64,000 nucleotides of DNA from Bacillus sp. FJAT-14578 (GTDB lineage Bacteria > Bacillota > Bacilli > Bacillales > Bacillaceae_H): the NCBI RefSeq assembly GCF_000504165.1, contig NZ_KI632505.1:1-64000 (forward strand). The letters are read 5' to 3'. A program made the position numbers and the translations under genes. Shown here one piece after another: positions 25,066-33,942 of this stretch; the stretch's first letter is position 1; every line of letters begins with the position of its first letter. The notes under the pieces are model-generated. The model searched no databases. It worked only from the letters and a program-made list of their open reading frames with translations, and was not told the origin of the DNA.

Positions 25066-26478
25066 TTATCCCTCCTTTTCTTTGTCTTCCCAAGGTTCAA
25101 ATGAAAACGGAATGCCAATCATTTTTGCGGTCAGCTCGTCATAGGATACTAAATCTTTTTTGGACAACTCTTTTAAAGAACGCTTGCCCATCGCTCTTAA
25201 TGCCATTTTTATTTCTTCCGTACTTGCGGTTAAGAATTTCTCCGCTGCTTTTACCCCGTCTTCAATTTTAAATTGATCCTTGAATTTCCCTTGATTCCAA
25301 ACCACTTGTGTAGGCGGTTCGAATGGGAGTGCTTTCAATGCTTGATTATGTGAGACAGCAAATAATATGGCAGAGCCTAAATATACAGCATCCGCCCCAA
25401 GCGCGAGCGCTTTTAAAAAATGTCCGGGCACTAACATCCCTCCTGAGACAATTAAACTAATTTGTCCTTTCATCTGTCTTTTTTCTAGATGATTTACAGC
25501 GCGAACAACTGCATGCAATGTTGGGATTCCCGTGTCATCAGATAAAATGGGCGGTGCACCGTGTGTGGATGCTTGGCCGCCGTCGATCGCAATATAATCG
25601 ATACCTAAATCAATTAAATGATCGATATCTTCTTCAATTTTTCCACCTGCCCCCATTTTTACCCCAATGGGAACACCACCTGATAGATTCCGAAGCTCTT
25701 GGACAAGATCTTTTATATCTTGTAACGTTTGATTTTCAAAAAAATGTTCAAAAATCACGGCATCTTCATTTTCTTTGAGCCCAAATATTTCGCGGGCGCG
25801 ACCTGTTAAATTTTTGGGTGAAATTTTGCCTCCCACCCCGGCCAATGCGCCTTGCCCAAACTTAATTTCAATCATGTCGGCACGTTTAATCACTTTTTCT
25901 TCCTTTGACCATTCTGTTTTGGAAAACTGTAAAATGAACTTTCCTGCAGTCTCTAATTCTTCAGGTAAAATGCCGCCTTCACCGGAATTAATCGCGGTCC
26001 CTGTATTTTTCGCCGCTTCCGCTAAAGCGAGTCTCACTTCTTCACTGAGGGCAATTCCATAAGCCATCCCGCTGATCATAAGCGGAATATCGATGGTCAA
26101 TGGCTTTTTTGCTTTTGGTCCAATTGTTACTTTTACATCCACTTCTTCTTCACCGTCAATCGGAAACGGTGACGTCTGTGCAGGGATAAAAGTGATTGGG
26201 TCAAAATGCGGCCATTTTTTTGAAGAGCCAAGCGGGCGATGAAGGACATCGCCTGTTTCTGCGCGCAAACTGTTTTCAACCATATTTTGAATGCCCATAT
26301 GCCGAAGACCCGGCATCAACTCCATAATATTTTCTTGATAGCTGTCGGTTAACACGATTTTTCCCATCTGTTTCACGATTCGTTTCATGATCCAACGCCA
26401 ACCGACAAGCATCAATAAAAATAGGACAAATAATATGGCAACCATCCAAAATGTTAAATAATATAAAATGTTAGGCAT
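25066..26478 (-). CDS. Membrane-anchored FMN-binding glutamate-synthase-like protein (copy 1)
   Basis: A 470-residue paralogue of the next gene, with the same anchor helix (ILFVLFLLMLVGWRW), the same linker and the barrel motifs NSGEGGILPEELE, MGAGGKIEEDIDHLI and FIAIDGGQAS-like YIAIDGGQASTHGAPP. ATG 26478 follows GGAGAAATCAAT. The two copies differ by scattered substitutions along the length, so the duplication is not recent and both stay intact. They are probably cotranscribed. An amidotransferase-free oxidoreductase acting at the membrane is the most that family knowledge supports. Confidence 0.85.
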   Translation of the reverse strand: MPNILYYLTFWMVAILFVLFLLMLVGWRWIMKRIVKQMGKIVLTDSYQENIMELMPGLRHMGIQNMVENSLRAETGDVLHRPLGSSKKWPHFDPITFIPAQTSPFPIDGEEEVDVKVTIGPKAKKPLTIDIPLMISGMAYGIALSEEVRLALAEAAKNTGTAINSGEGGILPEELETAGKFILQFSKTEWSKEEKVIKRADMIEIKFGQGALAGVGGKISPKNLTGRAREIFGLKENEDAVIFEHFFENQTLQDIKDLVQELRNLSGGVPIGVKMGAGGKIEEDIDHLIDLGIDYIAIDGGQASTHGAPPILSDDTGIPTLHAVVRAVNHLEKRQMKGQISLIVSGGMLVPGHFLKALALGADAVYLGSAILFAVSHNQALKALPFEPPTQVVWNQGKFKDQFKIEDGVKAAEKFLTASTEEIKMALRAMGKRSLKELSKKDLVSYDELTAKMIGIPFSFEPWEDKEKEG

Positions 26479-26611
26479 ATTGATTTCTCCATTATCACAT
26501 AATTAAACCATTCGATAATCTATTATTTCCAAAATAAGGTGAATTATGTCGGTTGATATGAGAGTATTCACTGCTTCATGGGGTGAAACCATTACAAGAG
26601 GAGGAGCATAG

Positions 26612-27364
26612 ATGAACTTACTACGTGATATTACTCACCGTCCTTGGCCATTGCCATCGAAAAAATGGATTATGCGGCAAACATGGAGCAATCTATTGTT
26701 TTTGCATTGGCCCATTCCAGCTGAAACATTACGACCTTATATCCCTTCCTCATTACAGATTGACACTTTTAATCGATCTGCTTGGCTGGGAGTAGTGGTC
26801 TTTGTCATGGACGGAATATATGCTCGCGGTTTACCACCTGTATCATTAACCCCTAAATTTCCAGAAATCAATGTGAGGACATATGTACAATGCGATGGTA
26901 AACCCGGTGTATATTTCATGTCTCTTGACGTCGACGACTGGGCCTCCCATACGATCGCAAAGAGATGGTTTCGTTTACCTTATCACCCTGCACACATATC
27001 TTTTCAGAAAAAGGAACAAACCTTTCATTGCGAGAGTATTCGTAAAGGAAAAACAAATATTCCTATAAGATTTAATGGAACGTACACTCCCTCATCAGCC
27101 ATTTATTTGCCTGAAAAAGAAACGCTGGACCACTGGCTTACAGAGCGGTATTGCTTATATAGCAGCGATAACGGAAACGACATCTATTGCGGTGAAATAC
27201 ACCATCGTCCCTGGCCGTTACAAAAAGCATCAGCGGATATATGTATAAACACCCTTTTCACTTCCTTTCGTTTTGACTTAACTGACATAAAACCGATTGC
27301 TCATTTCTCTCGAGGCGTTGATACACTTATATGGAATATTCAGAAGATGCGGTTCCATGTATAA
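26612..27364 (+). CDS. yqjF: YqjF-family (DUF2071) protein
   Basis: A 250-residue protein close to the family length. It contains the typical RQTWSNLLFLHWPIPAETLRP start, the central WLGVVVFVMDGIYARGLP and the later YFMSLDVDDW. The fold is related to acetoacetate decarboxylase-like proteins, but no reaction is proven. The ribosome binding site GAGGAGG is strong. It is followed by an orphan germination permease on the same strand, about 80 bp away. Confidence 0.8.
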   Translation: MNLLRDITHRPWPLPSKKWIMRQTWSNLLFLHWPIPAETLRPYIPSSLQIDTFNRSAWLGVVVFVMDGIYARGLPPVSLTPKFPEINVRTYVQCDGKPGVYFMSLDVDDWASHTIAKRWFRLPYHPAHISFQKKEQTFHCESIRKGKTNIPIRFNGTYTPSSAIYLPEKETLDHWLTERYCLYSSDNGNDIYCGEIHHRPWPLQKASADICINTLFTSFRFDLTDIKPIAHFSRGVDTLIWNIQKMRFHV

Positions 27365-27443
27365 GTTCTTCTCATTCAAAGGATAATAACGATTACATGA
27401 TATGGAAATTTCTAGACGAGCTTAAAGGAGATTTTAAGACGAC

Positions 27444-28544
27444 ATGTCAAATCAAGTCAGACCGAGCTATCAAGTGAGTCCTTTTTTGGTGTTTTTTATG
27501 ATTCACTCCGCTCAAGTAGGAGTGGGGATTTTAACCTTTCCACGGTCGATTGCCAAAGAGGCCGGTTATGACAGTTGGATTGGCATCATCGCAGCTGGTT
27601 TGATGACTCATCTTTCCCTCTTTTTTATCTTCCAATTGTTGAAACGTGAACATCATAGCCTTTCCCACATCCATCACTTCGTTTACGGAAAATGGCTGGG
27701 AAGATTGTTCACGTTTCTATTCATCATTCAATTTTTATGGTCAGGTTTAGCCATTTTGCGTGAGTATGTAAGAGTGATTCAAGTATGGATGTTTCCTTCT
27801 CTTCCGACATGGCTTCCAACCTTATTGATTTTAATTCTCCTTTATTACACCATTTCCGGCGGCTTTCGCGTGATGGTTGGAATGTGTTTTTTTAAGGTAA
27901 TCGTTGCGGCCATTATCACGCTTCCGGTGTTTTTTACACTAGGCGATGCTGACTTGGGGAAACTTTCGTTGATTCCTTACCATTCGATGAAAGAACTTTG
28001 GGGTGCGACCAAAACGATGTCTTTCAGCTATATTGGATTTGAAATGGTATTGGCATATTATCCATTTATCCAAGAAGGACCAAAATCAAAAAAGTATGCC
28101 TATCTAGCAAACGCTGCGACGACCCTGCTATATTTAGCCGTTGCATTCATGTGTTTCTTTTTTTATAGTGAAAAACAATTAAGCGCGGTCATTTGGCCTT
28201 ATTTAACGATGTCTTCCAGTTTAGAGTTCAGTATGATCCAGCGATTTGAACTTGTATTTGTTTCTGTCTGGGTACTCGTCATTGTTCCATGTGTCATTTT
28301 ATATTTATGGTGTGCAAGCCGTTTGGCAAAAGAAGTCTTTAAAGTGAAACAAAAATATCCGCTCCTCATCTTCATGCTGAGTTATTTAGTGGTTTCCCAT
28401 TTTATAGATGATAGCCACGAGTTTCAGCTTTTTGGAAGTTGGAGCGGAAAGGTTGCCTTTTATTTAAACTATTTTTATATCCCAGCCCTGTTTGTATTGT
28501 ATATGCTGATGCGAAAAATCAAGCGTCCTTCTTCATCTTCTTGA
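27444..28544 (+). CDS. Orphan GerAB-type spore germination permease
   Basis: A 366-residue membrane protein with about ten hydrophobic helices, starting with the family pattern SAQVGVGILTFPRSIAKEAG. It resembles the B subunit at 20605 but has no A or C gene beside it. It may replace or supplement the B subunit of the GerA-type receptor, giving another germinant range, or act alone as YndE-like proteins are annotated. The ribosome binding site AAAGGAG and a strong terminator make it a single unit. Confidence 0.85.
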   Translation: MSNQVRPSYQVSPFLVFFMIHSAQVGVGILTFPRSIAKEAGYDSWIGIIAAGLMTHLSLFFIFQLLKREHHSLSHIHHFVYGKWLGRLFTFLFIIQFLWSGLAILREYVRVIQVWMFPSLPTWLPTLLILILLYYTISGGFRVMVGMCFFKVIVAAIITLPVFFTLGDADLGKLSLIPYHSMKELWGATKTMSFSYIGFEMVLAYYPFIQEGPKSKKYAYLANAATTLLYLAVAFMCFFFYSEKQLSAVIWPYLTMSSSLEFSMIQRFELVFVSVWVLVIVPCVILYLWCASRLAKEVFKVKQKYPLLIFMLSYLVVSHFIDDSHEFQLFGSWSGKVAFYLNYFYIPALFVLYMLMRKIKRPSSSS

Positions 28545-28614
28545 TACTGCTTATAAAGCATAAAAGTGGTTGTCCCATAAGTCCTAAACAGTCCATAAGC
28601 ATCATTTTTTACTG

Positions 28615-28667
28615 AAAGGACCCGTCACGAAATCCTTGATTTGACTGGATTTTCATGACGGGTCCTT
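28615..28667. terminator. Terminator between the GerAB-like and PLA2-like genes
   Basis: AAAGGACCCGTCA pairs with TGACGGGTCCTTT, with an inner AAATCC/GGATTT stem. It serves the plus-strand permease gene and perhaps the convergent miniprotein gene. A close relative of this hairpin occurs at 51376-51429. Confidence 0.75.
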
Positions 28668-28669
28668 TA

Positions 28670-28963
28670 CTAAATCCTGCTACAGGTAAATAATTGCTTG
28701 ATTTTCATGTAGTTATACATTAAACCAGCCTGTCTTCCCTTTTGACTGTAAGAGTTGACTTTTGGACGAAGACAATCAAGAAATGCACGGTCACATCCGC
28801 ATGACGGCCCAAACTTGCGATAACATGTATCATGTGCTTTACAACAAGCATCTACATCGTTAATCGGGGCACCAGGTCCGCTGCATCCGGGACCGCACCA
28901 TTTATATCCAGGGAAAATGCTTAAACATGGTTGCGGCCTTGTCCGTCTTTTTCCTCTCGACAC
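28670..28963 (-). CDS. Phospholipase A2-like miniprotein
   Basis: A 97-residue basic, Cys-rich protein. It carries the two signatures of secreted phospholipase A2: a calcium-loop-like YKWCGPGCSGPG and the active-site helix DACCKAHDTC with the His-Asp pair, followed by another helix with CDRAFLDCL that could supply the second Asp. Known phospholipases of this fold cleave the sn-2 ester of phospholipids; compact versions occur in parvovirus capsids and some bacteria. There is no signal peptide; the N-terminus is MSRGKRRTRPQ. Expression in the mother cell or spore coat is possible but not shown. Eight cysteines could form disulfides. Function inferred from motifs only. Confidence 0.75.
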   Translation of the reverse strand: MSRGKRRTRPQPCLSIFPGYKWCGPGCSGPGAPINDVDACCKAHDTCYRKFGPSCGCDRAFLDCLRPKVNSYSQKGRQAGLMYNYMKIKQLFTCSRI

Positions 28964-29114
28964 TAAAAAACCCCTCCCTTTAATAGCTTAATAGTAAGGT
29001 ATTGTATATACTATTCTCTTTTTCTAGTCTTGACTGTTTATTCGTCCATTCTGCAGGTCTATTTTCTGTAAAAAACGATAGAATATATCAACTAGTATTC
29101 TTTAAAAGGATGTG

Positions 29115-30083
29115 ATGGTTTTGTTTGAAATAAAAGATTTCCCTGAATTTTCATGGTCCTATTCCCGGCATAAAACATGGACGGAGTGTGTTCGCAAGTA
29201 TGGGTACGAATATTATTTTGCGCATAACGGCTGGCTCTACGATGCTCCGGCATCCACCCGCTATGCCTATCGCCTAAAAAAGCTCGTCAACCTGCCCGTT
29301 TTGTTTGGGGAAGCCGTTCACGATATTGTTGATCATACGATACAGCAGTACGTACAAAAGGGGCATCTCCCACATGCGGAGGAACTGGAACAGCGTGTAC
29401 GGACCCGGCTGCGTACCGCCTTTCTTGATTCAAGGGACCGTGGAGACGAATGGTTTCAAAAACCTAACCGCTATACGATGTTATTTGACATGTATTATGA
29501 TGGAGAGTTGCCTGAGCAAGGAGTACAAGAAATTCATGAACGCCTCCGTATGTGTTTACAAAACTTTTTGCACAGTAAATCTTTTCGCGAGCTAACATCC
29601 AGCCGGAACATGAAAGTGATCGAACCGGAAAAATTTCGTTCGATGGAGGTAAATGGGGTAAAGGTTTACGCAGTGATGGATACCATCTATCACGATAGCG
29701 AAAACGATAAATGGATCATTGTCGATTGGAAAACAGGAAAATATTCATCCGACCATATCGGACAGATTGCGGTCTATGCATTCTATTTAATGGAGAAGTG
29801 GAACATCCCCATTGAAAAAATAGCCGTTCGCACCGAGTATTTACTGACGGGAAGCTGCCATACGTATCATCTCACCACCCGAGACATTCAAGCAATGATT
29901 GAACAAATGACGATGAGTGTACAAGCCATGAAACAGTATCAGCGAGATAGAGAGAGGAACGAACCGGTATCTTTGGAACAATTTCAACCAACATCACATA
30001 CATTCCGATGTCAGCGCTGCAACTACAAGGAAATGTGCCTCGACAGTACCGTTAGCAAACCGCTCCCTTATGAATATGCTTAA
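29115..30083 (+). CDS. PD-(D/E)XK nuclease, Cas4/AddB-like with a probable Fe-S cluster
   Basis: A 322-residue stand-alone nuclease. RecB-family motifs run in order: His in GEAVHDIVDH, Asp in YAVMDTIYHD, D-x-K in WIIVDWKTGKY and Q-x3-Y in HIGQIAVYAFYL. One cysteine near residue 25 (WTECVRKYGY) and the C-terminal CQRCNYKEMC provide the four ligands typical of the Fe-S clusters in Cas4 and AddB. The ATG at 29115 is close behind AAAAGGA; GTG at 29112 is also possible. There are no cas or add genes near. A role in DNA end processing is likely but unproven. Confidence 0.8.
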   Translation: MVLFEIKDFPEFSWSYSRHKTWTECVRKYGYEYYFAHNGWLYDAPASTRYAYRLKKLVNLPVLFGEAVHDIVDHTIQQYVQKGHLPHAEELEQRVRTRLRTAFLDSRDRGDEWFQKPNRYTMLFDMYYDGELPEQGVQEIHERLRMCLQNFLHSKSFRELTSSRNMKVIEPEKFRSMEVNGVKVYAVMDTIYHDSENDKWIIVDWKTGKYSSDHIGQIAVYAFYLMEKWNIPIEKIAVRTEYLLTGSCHTYHLTTRDIQAMIEQMTMSVQAMKQYQRDRERNEPVSLEQFQPTSHTFRCQRCNYKEMCLDSTVSKPLPYEYA

Positions 30084-30090
30084 CGATAAA

Positions 30091-30134
30091 GGATGAGCTG
30101 AAAAAACTGGTTTTTGCCTTTTTGGCTCATCCTC
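30091..30134. terminator. Terminator between nuclease and ilvA genes
   Basis: GGATGAGC pairs with GCTCATCC around an AT-rich loop between two convergent genes. It probably ends both transcripts. Confidence 0.55.
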
Positions 30135-30138
30135 TTGT

Positions 30139-31347
30139 CTATTTTATAATATCAGGGCTATATCCTTTCTTTTTTAACGTCATAAAGATTCGCTCGATGT
30201 GCCCTTGATCCTTTGTTTCGATCGAAAGGCTTAATTGTGCATAACCCGGATAAATAGTCTCTCCCATATAATTAAGAGAGATATCCATGATGTTTCCCTG
30301 CAGTTCCGTAATAACCGCCAGAACTTCTTCCAAATGTCCCGGTTTATCTTTAATGATGGCAGTCAAGTGCACAAAGCGTCCGGATTCCACCATTCCCCGT
30401 CCAATGATTCTTGAAATTACGTTCATATCTACGTTTCCGCCGCTTAAAATCGCGACGACCTTTTTGTTTTTCATCGTCAGTTTATGATATAACAAGGCAG
30501 CGAGGGAGCTGGCGCCTGATCCTTCCACAAGCAATTTGTTTCTCTCGAGTACCATGAGCATGGTTCGGGCAATTTCCATTTCGTCTACGCAGTATAGATC
30601 ATCCACATATCTTTGAATCAGCTGAAATGTGAGTTCCCCCGGCTTTTTGACGGCAATTCCATCTGCCATCGTCGGCATGGCTTCAACCGTCACTGGTTTC
30701 TTTTCCTTCAGGGACTGCTTCATGCTTGCACAGGCCATTGCCTCGACACCATATATACGGATGGACGGATTTTTTTCTTTAACCGCCATAGCCACTCCGG
30801 CAATTAATCCGCCTCCCCCTACCGGACATATGATGGCCTCTACATCGGGAAGCTGTTCCATAATCTCAAGCCCTATGGTTCCTTGCCCGGCGATGACCGC
30901 TTCATCATCAAAGGCATGTACAAAAGCAGAGCCCGTCTTTTCCTTTAGCTCCAATGCATAGGCAAGCGCTTCATCAAATACATCGCCTTGCAGTTCAACG
31001 TTCGCTCCATACCGTTTTGTTGCCAATACTTTGCTTAACGGGGCCCCTTTTGGCATCACGATCGTACAAGGGATATTCAGCATATTGCTCGAATAAGCAA
31101 CACCTTGTGCGTGATTCCCTGCAGAAGCGGCAACCACCCCTTTTTGAATTTCTTCCTTCCCTAATGAAATCATTTTATTGTAGGAGCCCCTCACCTTAAA
31201 TGACCCTGTCTTTTGCAAATTCTCAAGCTTCAAATAGACCTCGTTCTGTGACAGTTCACTGAACGTTTTCGAGTAGTCTAAGGGAGTGGTATGTACAATG
31301 TTCTTCATCTTTTCCCGGGCCTTTAAAATATCTTCCAACAAAATCAT
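30139..31347 (-). CDS. ilvA: Threonine ammonia-lyase (threonine dehydratase)
   Basis: A 402-residue enzyme converting threonine to 2-oxobutanoate and ammonia, the entry to isoleucine synthesis. The PLP lysine is in GSFKVRGSYNK, the phosphate loop in CPVGGGGLIAG and a conserved Ser/Gly stretch in VVAASAGNHAQG. A C-terminal ACT domain (about 325-400: HLTAIIKDKPGHLEEVLAVI) suggests feedback control by an amino acid. ATG 31347 follows TAGGAGG. No other branched-chain genes are adjacent, so a catabolic tdcB-like role cannot be excluded. Confidence 0.9.
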   Translation of the reverse strand: MILLEDILKAREKMKNIVHTTPLDYSKTFSELSQNEVYLKLENLQKTGSFKVRGSYNKMISLGKEEIQKGVVAASAGNHAQGVAYSSNMLNIPCTIVMPKGAPLSKVLATKRYGANVELQGDVFDEALAYALELKEKTGSAFVHAFDDEAVIAGQGTIGLEIMEQLPDVEAIICPVGGGGLIAGVAMAVKEKNPSIRIYGVEAMACASMKQSLKEKKPVTVEAMPTMADGIAVKKPGELTFQLIQRYVDDLYCVDEMEIARTMLMVLERNKLLVEGSGASSLAALLYHKLTMKNKKVVAILSGGNVDMNVISRIIGRGMVESGRFVHLTAIIKDKPGHLEEVLAVITELQGNIMDISLNYMGETIYPGYAQLSLSIETKDQGHIERIFMTLKKKGYSPDIIK

Positions 31348-31518
31348 CTTTAAAGCCTCCTATTCACCTTCCTCTAAAGGAAAGGACAAACCTTTCTCTA
31401 TTTTTCACATGGAGCATAAAGTTATTCGTTTTGGAAAAAATATTTAACTTCCCGCTGAAACCATCCTCCTGTATATTCGTACATATAGTCAACATAGAAA
31501 AGTGAGGATGATGATGAA

Positions 31519-32175
31519 ATGGAAATCGTGAGTTCGCGTAACTTATTGACACAACGAGTCTTACCGCAATTTTTTTTAACGCTTTTAATTAGTTTTGCCG
31601 GCATGCTGCTAGGGATGGCATTCATTCCATCCGGCATTGCGATAGCCGTTTCCTTCGTGGTTCTAATCGTGCTTATTGTAGTGACGATCAAGCGGGCGAA
31701 AGACCGGAAAATGTCCAACTATGGAATCCAATTTTCGATGCCTTTTGTTCATATGCTGACCTTTTTGATGGGAATCGGTATTTATCCGGCGATATCACAT
31801 TATATTTCATCTATGGGCGCTTCGTTAGTCGTATTGGCCTTTGGCGTCACAACCGCCCTTTTTGGTTCCTTATTTATGTATACGTATGTGACGAAGCGGG
31901 ACTTTACCTTTTTGGGAAGCACCTTGTTCAGCGCCTTGCTTGCGCTGCTTCTGCTGTCCATCGGCGGTATATTCGTCCAAGCTGAATTTTTCCATTTGAC
32001 CTTAGCGTGGATTGGTGTCGTCATTTTCTCAGGCTATATGTTATATGATGTATCAAGAATGAAGCACGCAACCTTCAGTGAAGCGGATGTGCCTGGTGCG
32101 GTATTGGATTTATTCTTGAACTTTATTAATCTCTTTCTTGATATTTTACGCATTGTGAATTCGTTCAAAAATTAA
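31519..32175 (+). CDS. Bax inhibitor-1 / YccA-family membrane protein
   Basis: A 218-residue protein with seven hydrophobic segments, the usual BI-1 architecture. The last helices carry the family signature YMLYDVSRMKH, where an Asp takes part in the pH-gated calcium leak described for B. subtilis YetJ, and the C-terminal LDLFLNFINLFLDILRI. It is predicted to sit in the cell membrane. The gene is divergent from ilvA, sharing a 170-bp intergenic region. Confidence 0.85.
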   Translation: MEIVSSRNLLTQRVLPQFFLTLLISFAGMLLGMAFIPSGIAIAVSFVVLIVLIVVTIKRAKDRKMSNYGIQFSMPFVHMLTFLMGIGIYPAISHYISSMGASLVVLAFGVTTALFGSLFMYTYVTKRDFTFLGSTLFSALLALLLLSIGGIFVQAEFFHLTLAWIGVVIFSGYMLYDVSRMKHATFSEADVPGAVLDLFLNFINLFLDILRIVNSFKN

Positions 32176-32584
32176 TAATAAAAAAGGCTCTGTTAAAGAA
32201 TAATGTTGATTTTCTTATGCAACTATCATGGAAGAACAATAAGTCTTCCATCATCAATAATCATGGCTAACAGGAAAGAAGAGATCCAATATTCCAGGGG
32301 TCTCTTTTTTCGTTATATCGAGTTTGGGTAAGTTCATATGGTTAAGGCAGGGGCCATTTTTAAATATAACTAATGTGGCGTTTTAACATTTATAAAAACC
32401 ATTTTAGTTGCAGCTGACAGGCTTGGGCCTGCTTTTTTGTTGTGTGAACACACTAGAATTCAAGCCACAAAGTTCGAATTTCATTAAAAGTACTCTGAAA
32501 CGTTCATTCACTTCACTATTCCGTCTTTTGGTAACCTGCTCCGTTCAACAAGACGGGACATAAAAATCTCCCTTAAACAAAGGA

Positions 32585-32596
32585 GGTTAACATAAT
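32585..32596 (+). repeat. GTTAACATAAT 12-mer, variant copy
   Basis: GGTTAACATAAT differs at one base from the three perfect copies of AGTTAACATAAT at 33186, 33321 and 33742. Confidence 0.6.
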
Positions 32597-32619
32597 TCAT
32601 GATTATCGGAAATCAAAAA

Positions 32620-32647
32620 AGCCTTAGATTCTATTAAATCTAAGGCT
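32620..32647 (-). terminator. Hairpin behind the 81-codon Cys gene
   Basis: AGCCTTAGATT and AATCTAAGGCT form an 11-bp perfect stem with A- and T-rich flanks. On the minus strand it lies downstream of the gene at 32775. Confidence 0.55.
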
Positions 32648-32774
32648 CTTCATTTAACATTACTTAAACAGTCACATTTGTTATTTACAAACTTATCTGA
32701 CGCCATAATCATTATCGGTAATCCTTCGTGATAGAAAGATTCACCAAGAGTTGATTTGATATCTAGGGTGTAAC

Positions 32775-33020
32775 CTAGTTTTTATCAGCATCTTTCATAT
32801 TTTTAAATCCTCCAGGCATAGCAACCTTTCTTCTTTTATGACAGTCTCCGCAGTTAGCAACAGGTTCTTCTTCTACTGTTGGAGGAATAAAAGATAATAC
32901 TTCTCCTCCGTGTGAAATAAATTTAGGACAACCATTTGGATCAGAAAAATCTACACATTTTTCAACAATTTGCCCCTGGGAAGTTGGACCATAGAAACAA
33001 CATCTTATTGGATTTGGCAT
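32775..33020 (-). CDS. Small Cys-containing protein of unknown function
   Basis: An 81-residue protein starting MPNPIRCCFYG behind AGGAGGTGAG. It has a CC pair, two separate cysteines (EKCVDF, NGCPKF) and a CGDCHKRRK motif, so metal binding is possible. No signal peptide or membrane segment. No family recognised. It is in the same region as another small Cys protein at 33366, on the same strand, with its own terminator. Confidence 0.6.
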   Translation of the reverse strand: MPNPIRCCFYGPTSQGQIVEKCVDFSDPNGCPKFISHGGEVLSFIPPTVEEEPVANCGDCHKRRKVAMPGGFKNMKDADKN

Positions 33021-33185
33021 AACTCTCACCTCCTAATTACAACTTACTATTAAGATATGAGAGAAAAAGAAGAACGCTTGTATATATAACTATTGAATCT
33101 ACTAATTGAACTATAATAAGTTAAAAAACTATCTTGACGGAAAGAGGTAGTTTTCTTTTTTCTTCTGTATATCCTATTCATTTTT

Positions 33186-33197
33186 AGTTAACATAAT
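33186..33197 (+). repeat. AGTTAACATAAT 12-mer
   Basis: A perfect copy. The context TATTCATTTTTAGTTAACAT is shared, with one or two changes, with the copy at 33742. A hairpin with AGGTTGGG/CCCAACC arms follows at 33218-33251. Confidence 0.65.
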
Positions 33198-33320
33198 GCT
33201 TCTTATCAGCATAAAAAAGGTTGGGCACCTTTTTAGATACCCAACCCCTTTTGGAGATTCGTTAAACTAAACGACACCCATTAGCCATCCATGAAGCAAA
33301 AAAATCTGGAAGGAATAGTT

Positions 33321-33332
33321 AGTTAACATAAT
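33321..33332 (+). repeat. AGTTAACATAAT 12-mer
   Basis: A perfect copy about 35 bp from the stop codon of the 77-codon Cys gene, in the spacer between the two Cys-protein genes. Confidence 0.65.
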
Positions 33333-33365
33333 AGTGTCTTTACATAGTTTTAGATGTTCTACTAA

Positions 33366-33599
33366 CTATAGAATATCTGGAGTGAGAGCACTTAGTAAGT
33401 TTTGGTAAGCAGTAATGATTTCTTGCACTTGAATTTCTTGTAGAGGAGTTAATGGAGTACCCTCAGAGGTAAATATTCTAATACAAATCGGACATACCTC
33501 TACATTCAATCCTAGTACTTCAATGTCAAGTCTCTGAGTATGAAGACTGATAAGAGTATTCTCTCCCTCACATGTTCGACAGGTTGTTTCAAAGGCCAT
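33366..33599 (-). CDS. Small zinc-ribbon-like protein of unknown function
   Basis: A 77-residue protein from ATG 33599 behind GGAGTTGATTACT. Two CxxC pairs, TTCRTCEGE and EVCPICIRI, lie about 30 residues apart and are spaced as in small zinc ribbons. The rest is helical (LTPLQEIQVQEIITAYQNLL). No family could be named. Repeated 12-mers lie on both sides of the gene. Confidence 0.6.
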   Translation of the reverse strand: MAFETTCRTCEGENTLISLHTQRLDIEVLGLNVEVCPICIRIFTSEGTPLTPLQEIQVQEIITAYQNLLSALTPDIL

Positions 33600-33608
33600 A
33601 GTAATCAA

Positions 33609-33942
33609 CTCCTTTCATTAATAGAGTTAATATATTTATATGAAAAAGATTGTCCATTTGATATAGACTGCTACATCATTTTCTCTCATAATTCTCCTCC
33701 CTTTTAATAACTTTTCTATATTGTATAGAGTATTCATTTCTAGTTAACATAATCTTTCCCATAGGAAATGAGCCAAGCTAAAACCCCTTGGTACTCAAGG
33801 GATTTGGGCTTGGCCCACTTTATCGTTTATACACGACTTTATACATCCTTGATAAATCAATCTTTTTGGCTTCTGAAGATGCCTGATTGCTGCATAAAAA
33901 AGGTCGGTTTTATGCAATTTCTTCTTTTTTACTCTCAGTTAT
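33609..33942. other. Intergenic stretch with a 12-mer and a hairpin
   Basis: It holds the AGTTAACATAAT copy at 33742-33753 and a hairpin with GCCAAGC/GCTTGGC arms (33772-33816). A 62-codon frame starting at 33768 runs through that hairpin and is not considered a gene. Confidence 0.5.
33742..33753 (+). repeat. AGTTAACATAAT 12-mer
   Basis: A perfect copy preceded by TATTCATTTCT, like the copy at 33186, and followed by a hairpin at a similar distance. Confidence 0.65.

Larger units (their letters stand above)
32176..32774. other. Intergenic stretch with hairpins and a 12-mer repeat
   Basis: No gene was recognised. It contains a terminator-like stem at 32620-32647, a GGTTAACATAAT word at 32585-32596 (a member of the 12-mer set further on), and scattered AT-rich DNA. 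Confidence 0.5.

Noticed and set aside
24978..25118. ATG at 25118 as start of the second glutamate-synthase-like gene
   Set aside because: The added 47 residues overlap the end of the upstream paralogue in another frame and have no counterpart in the paralogue's own N-terminus.
32585..33753. 12-mer repeats as a CRISPR array
   Set aside because: Only four copies, unevenly spaced by 135-600 bp, with genes between them and no uniform spacers or cas genes.
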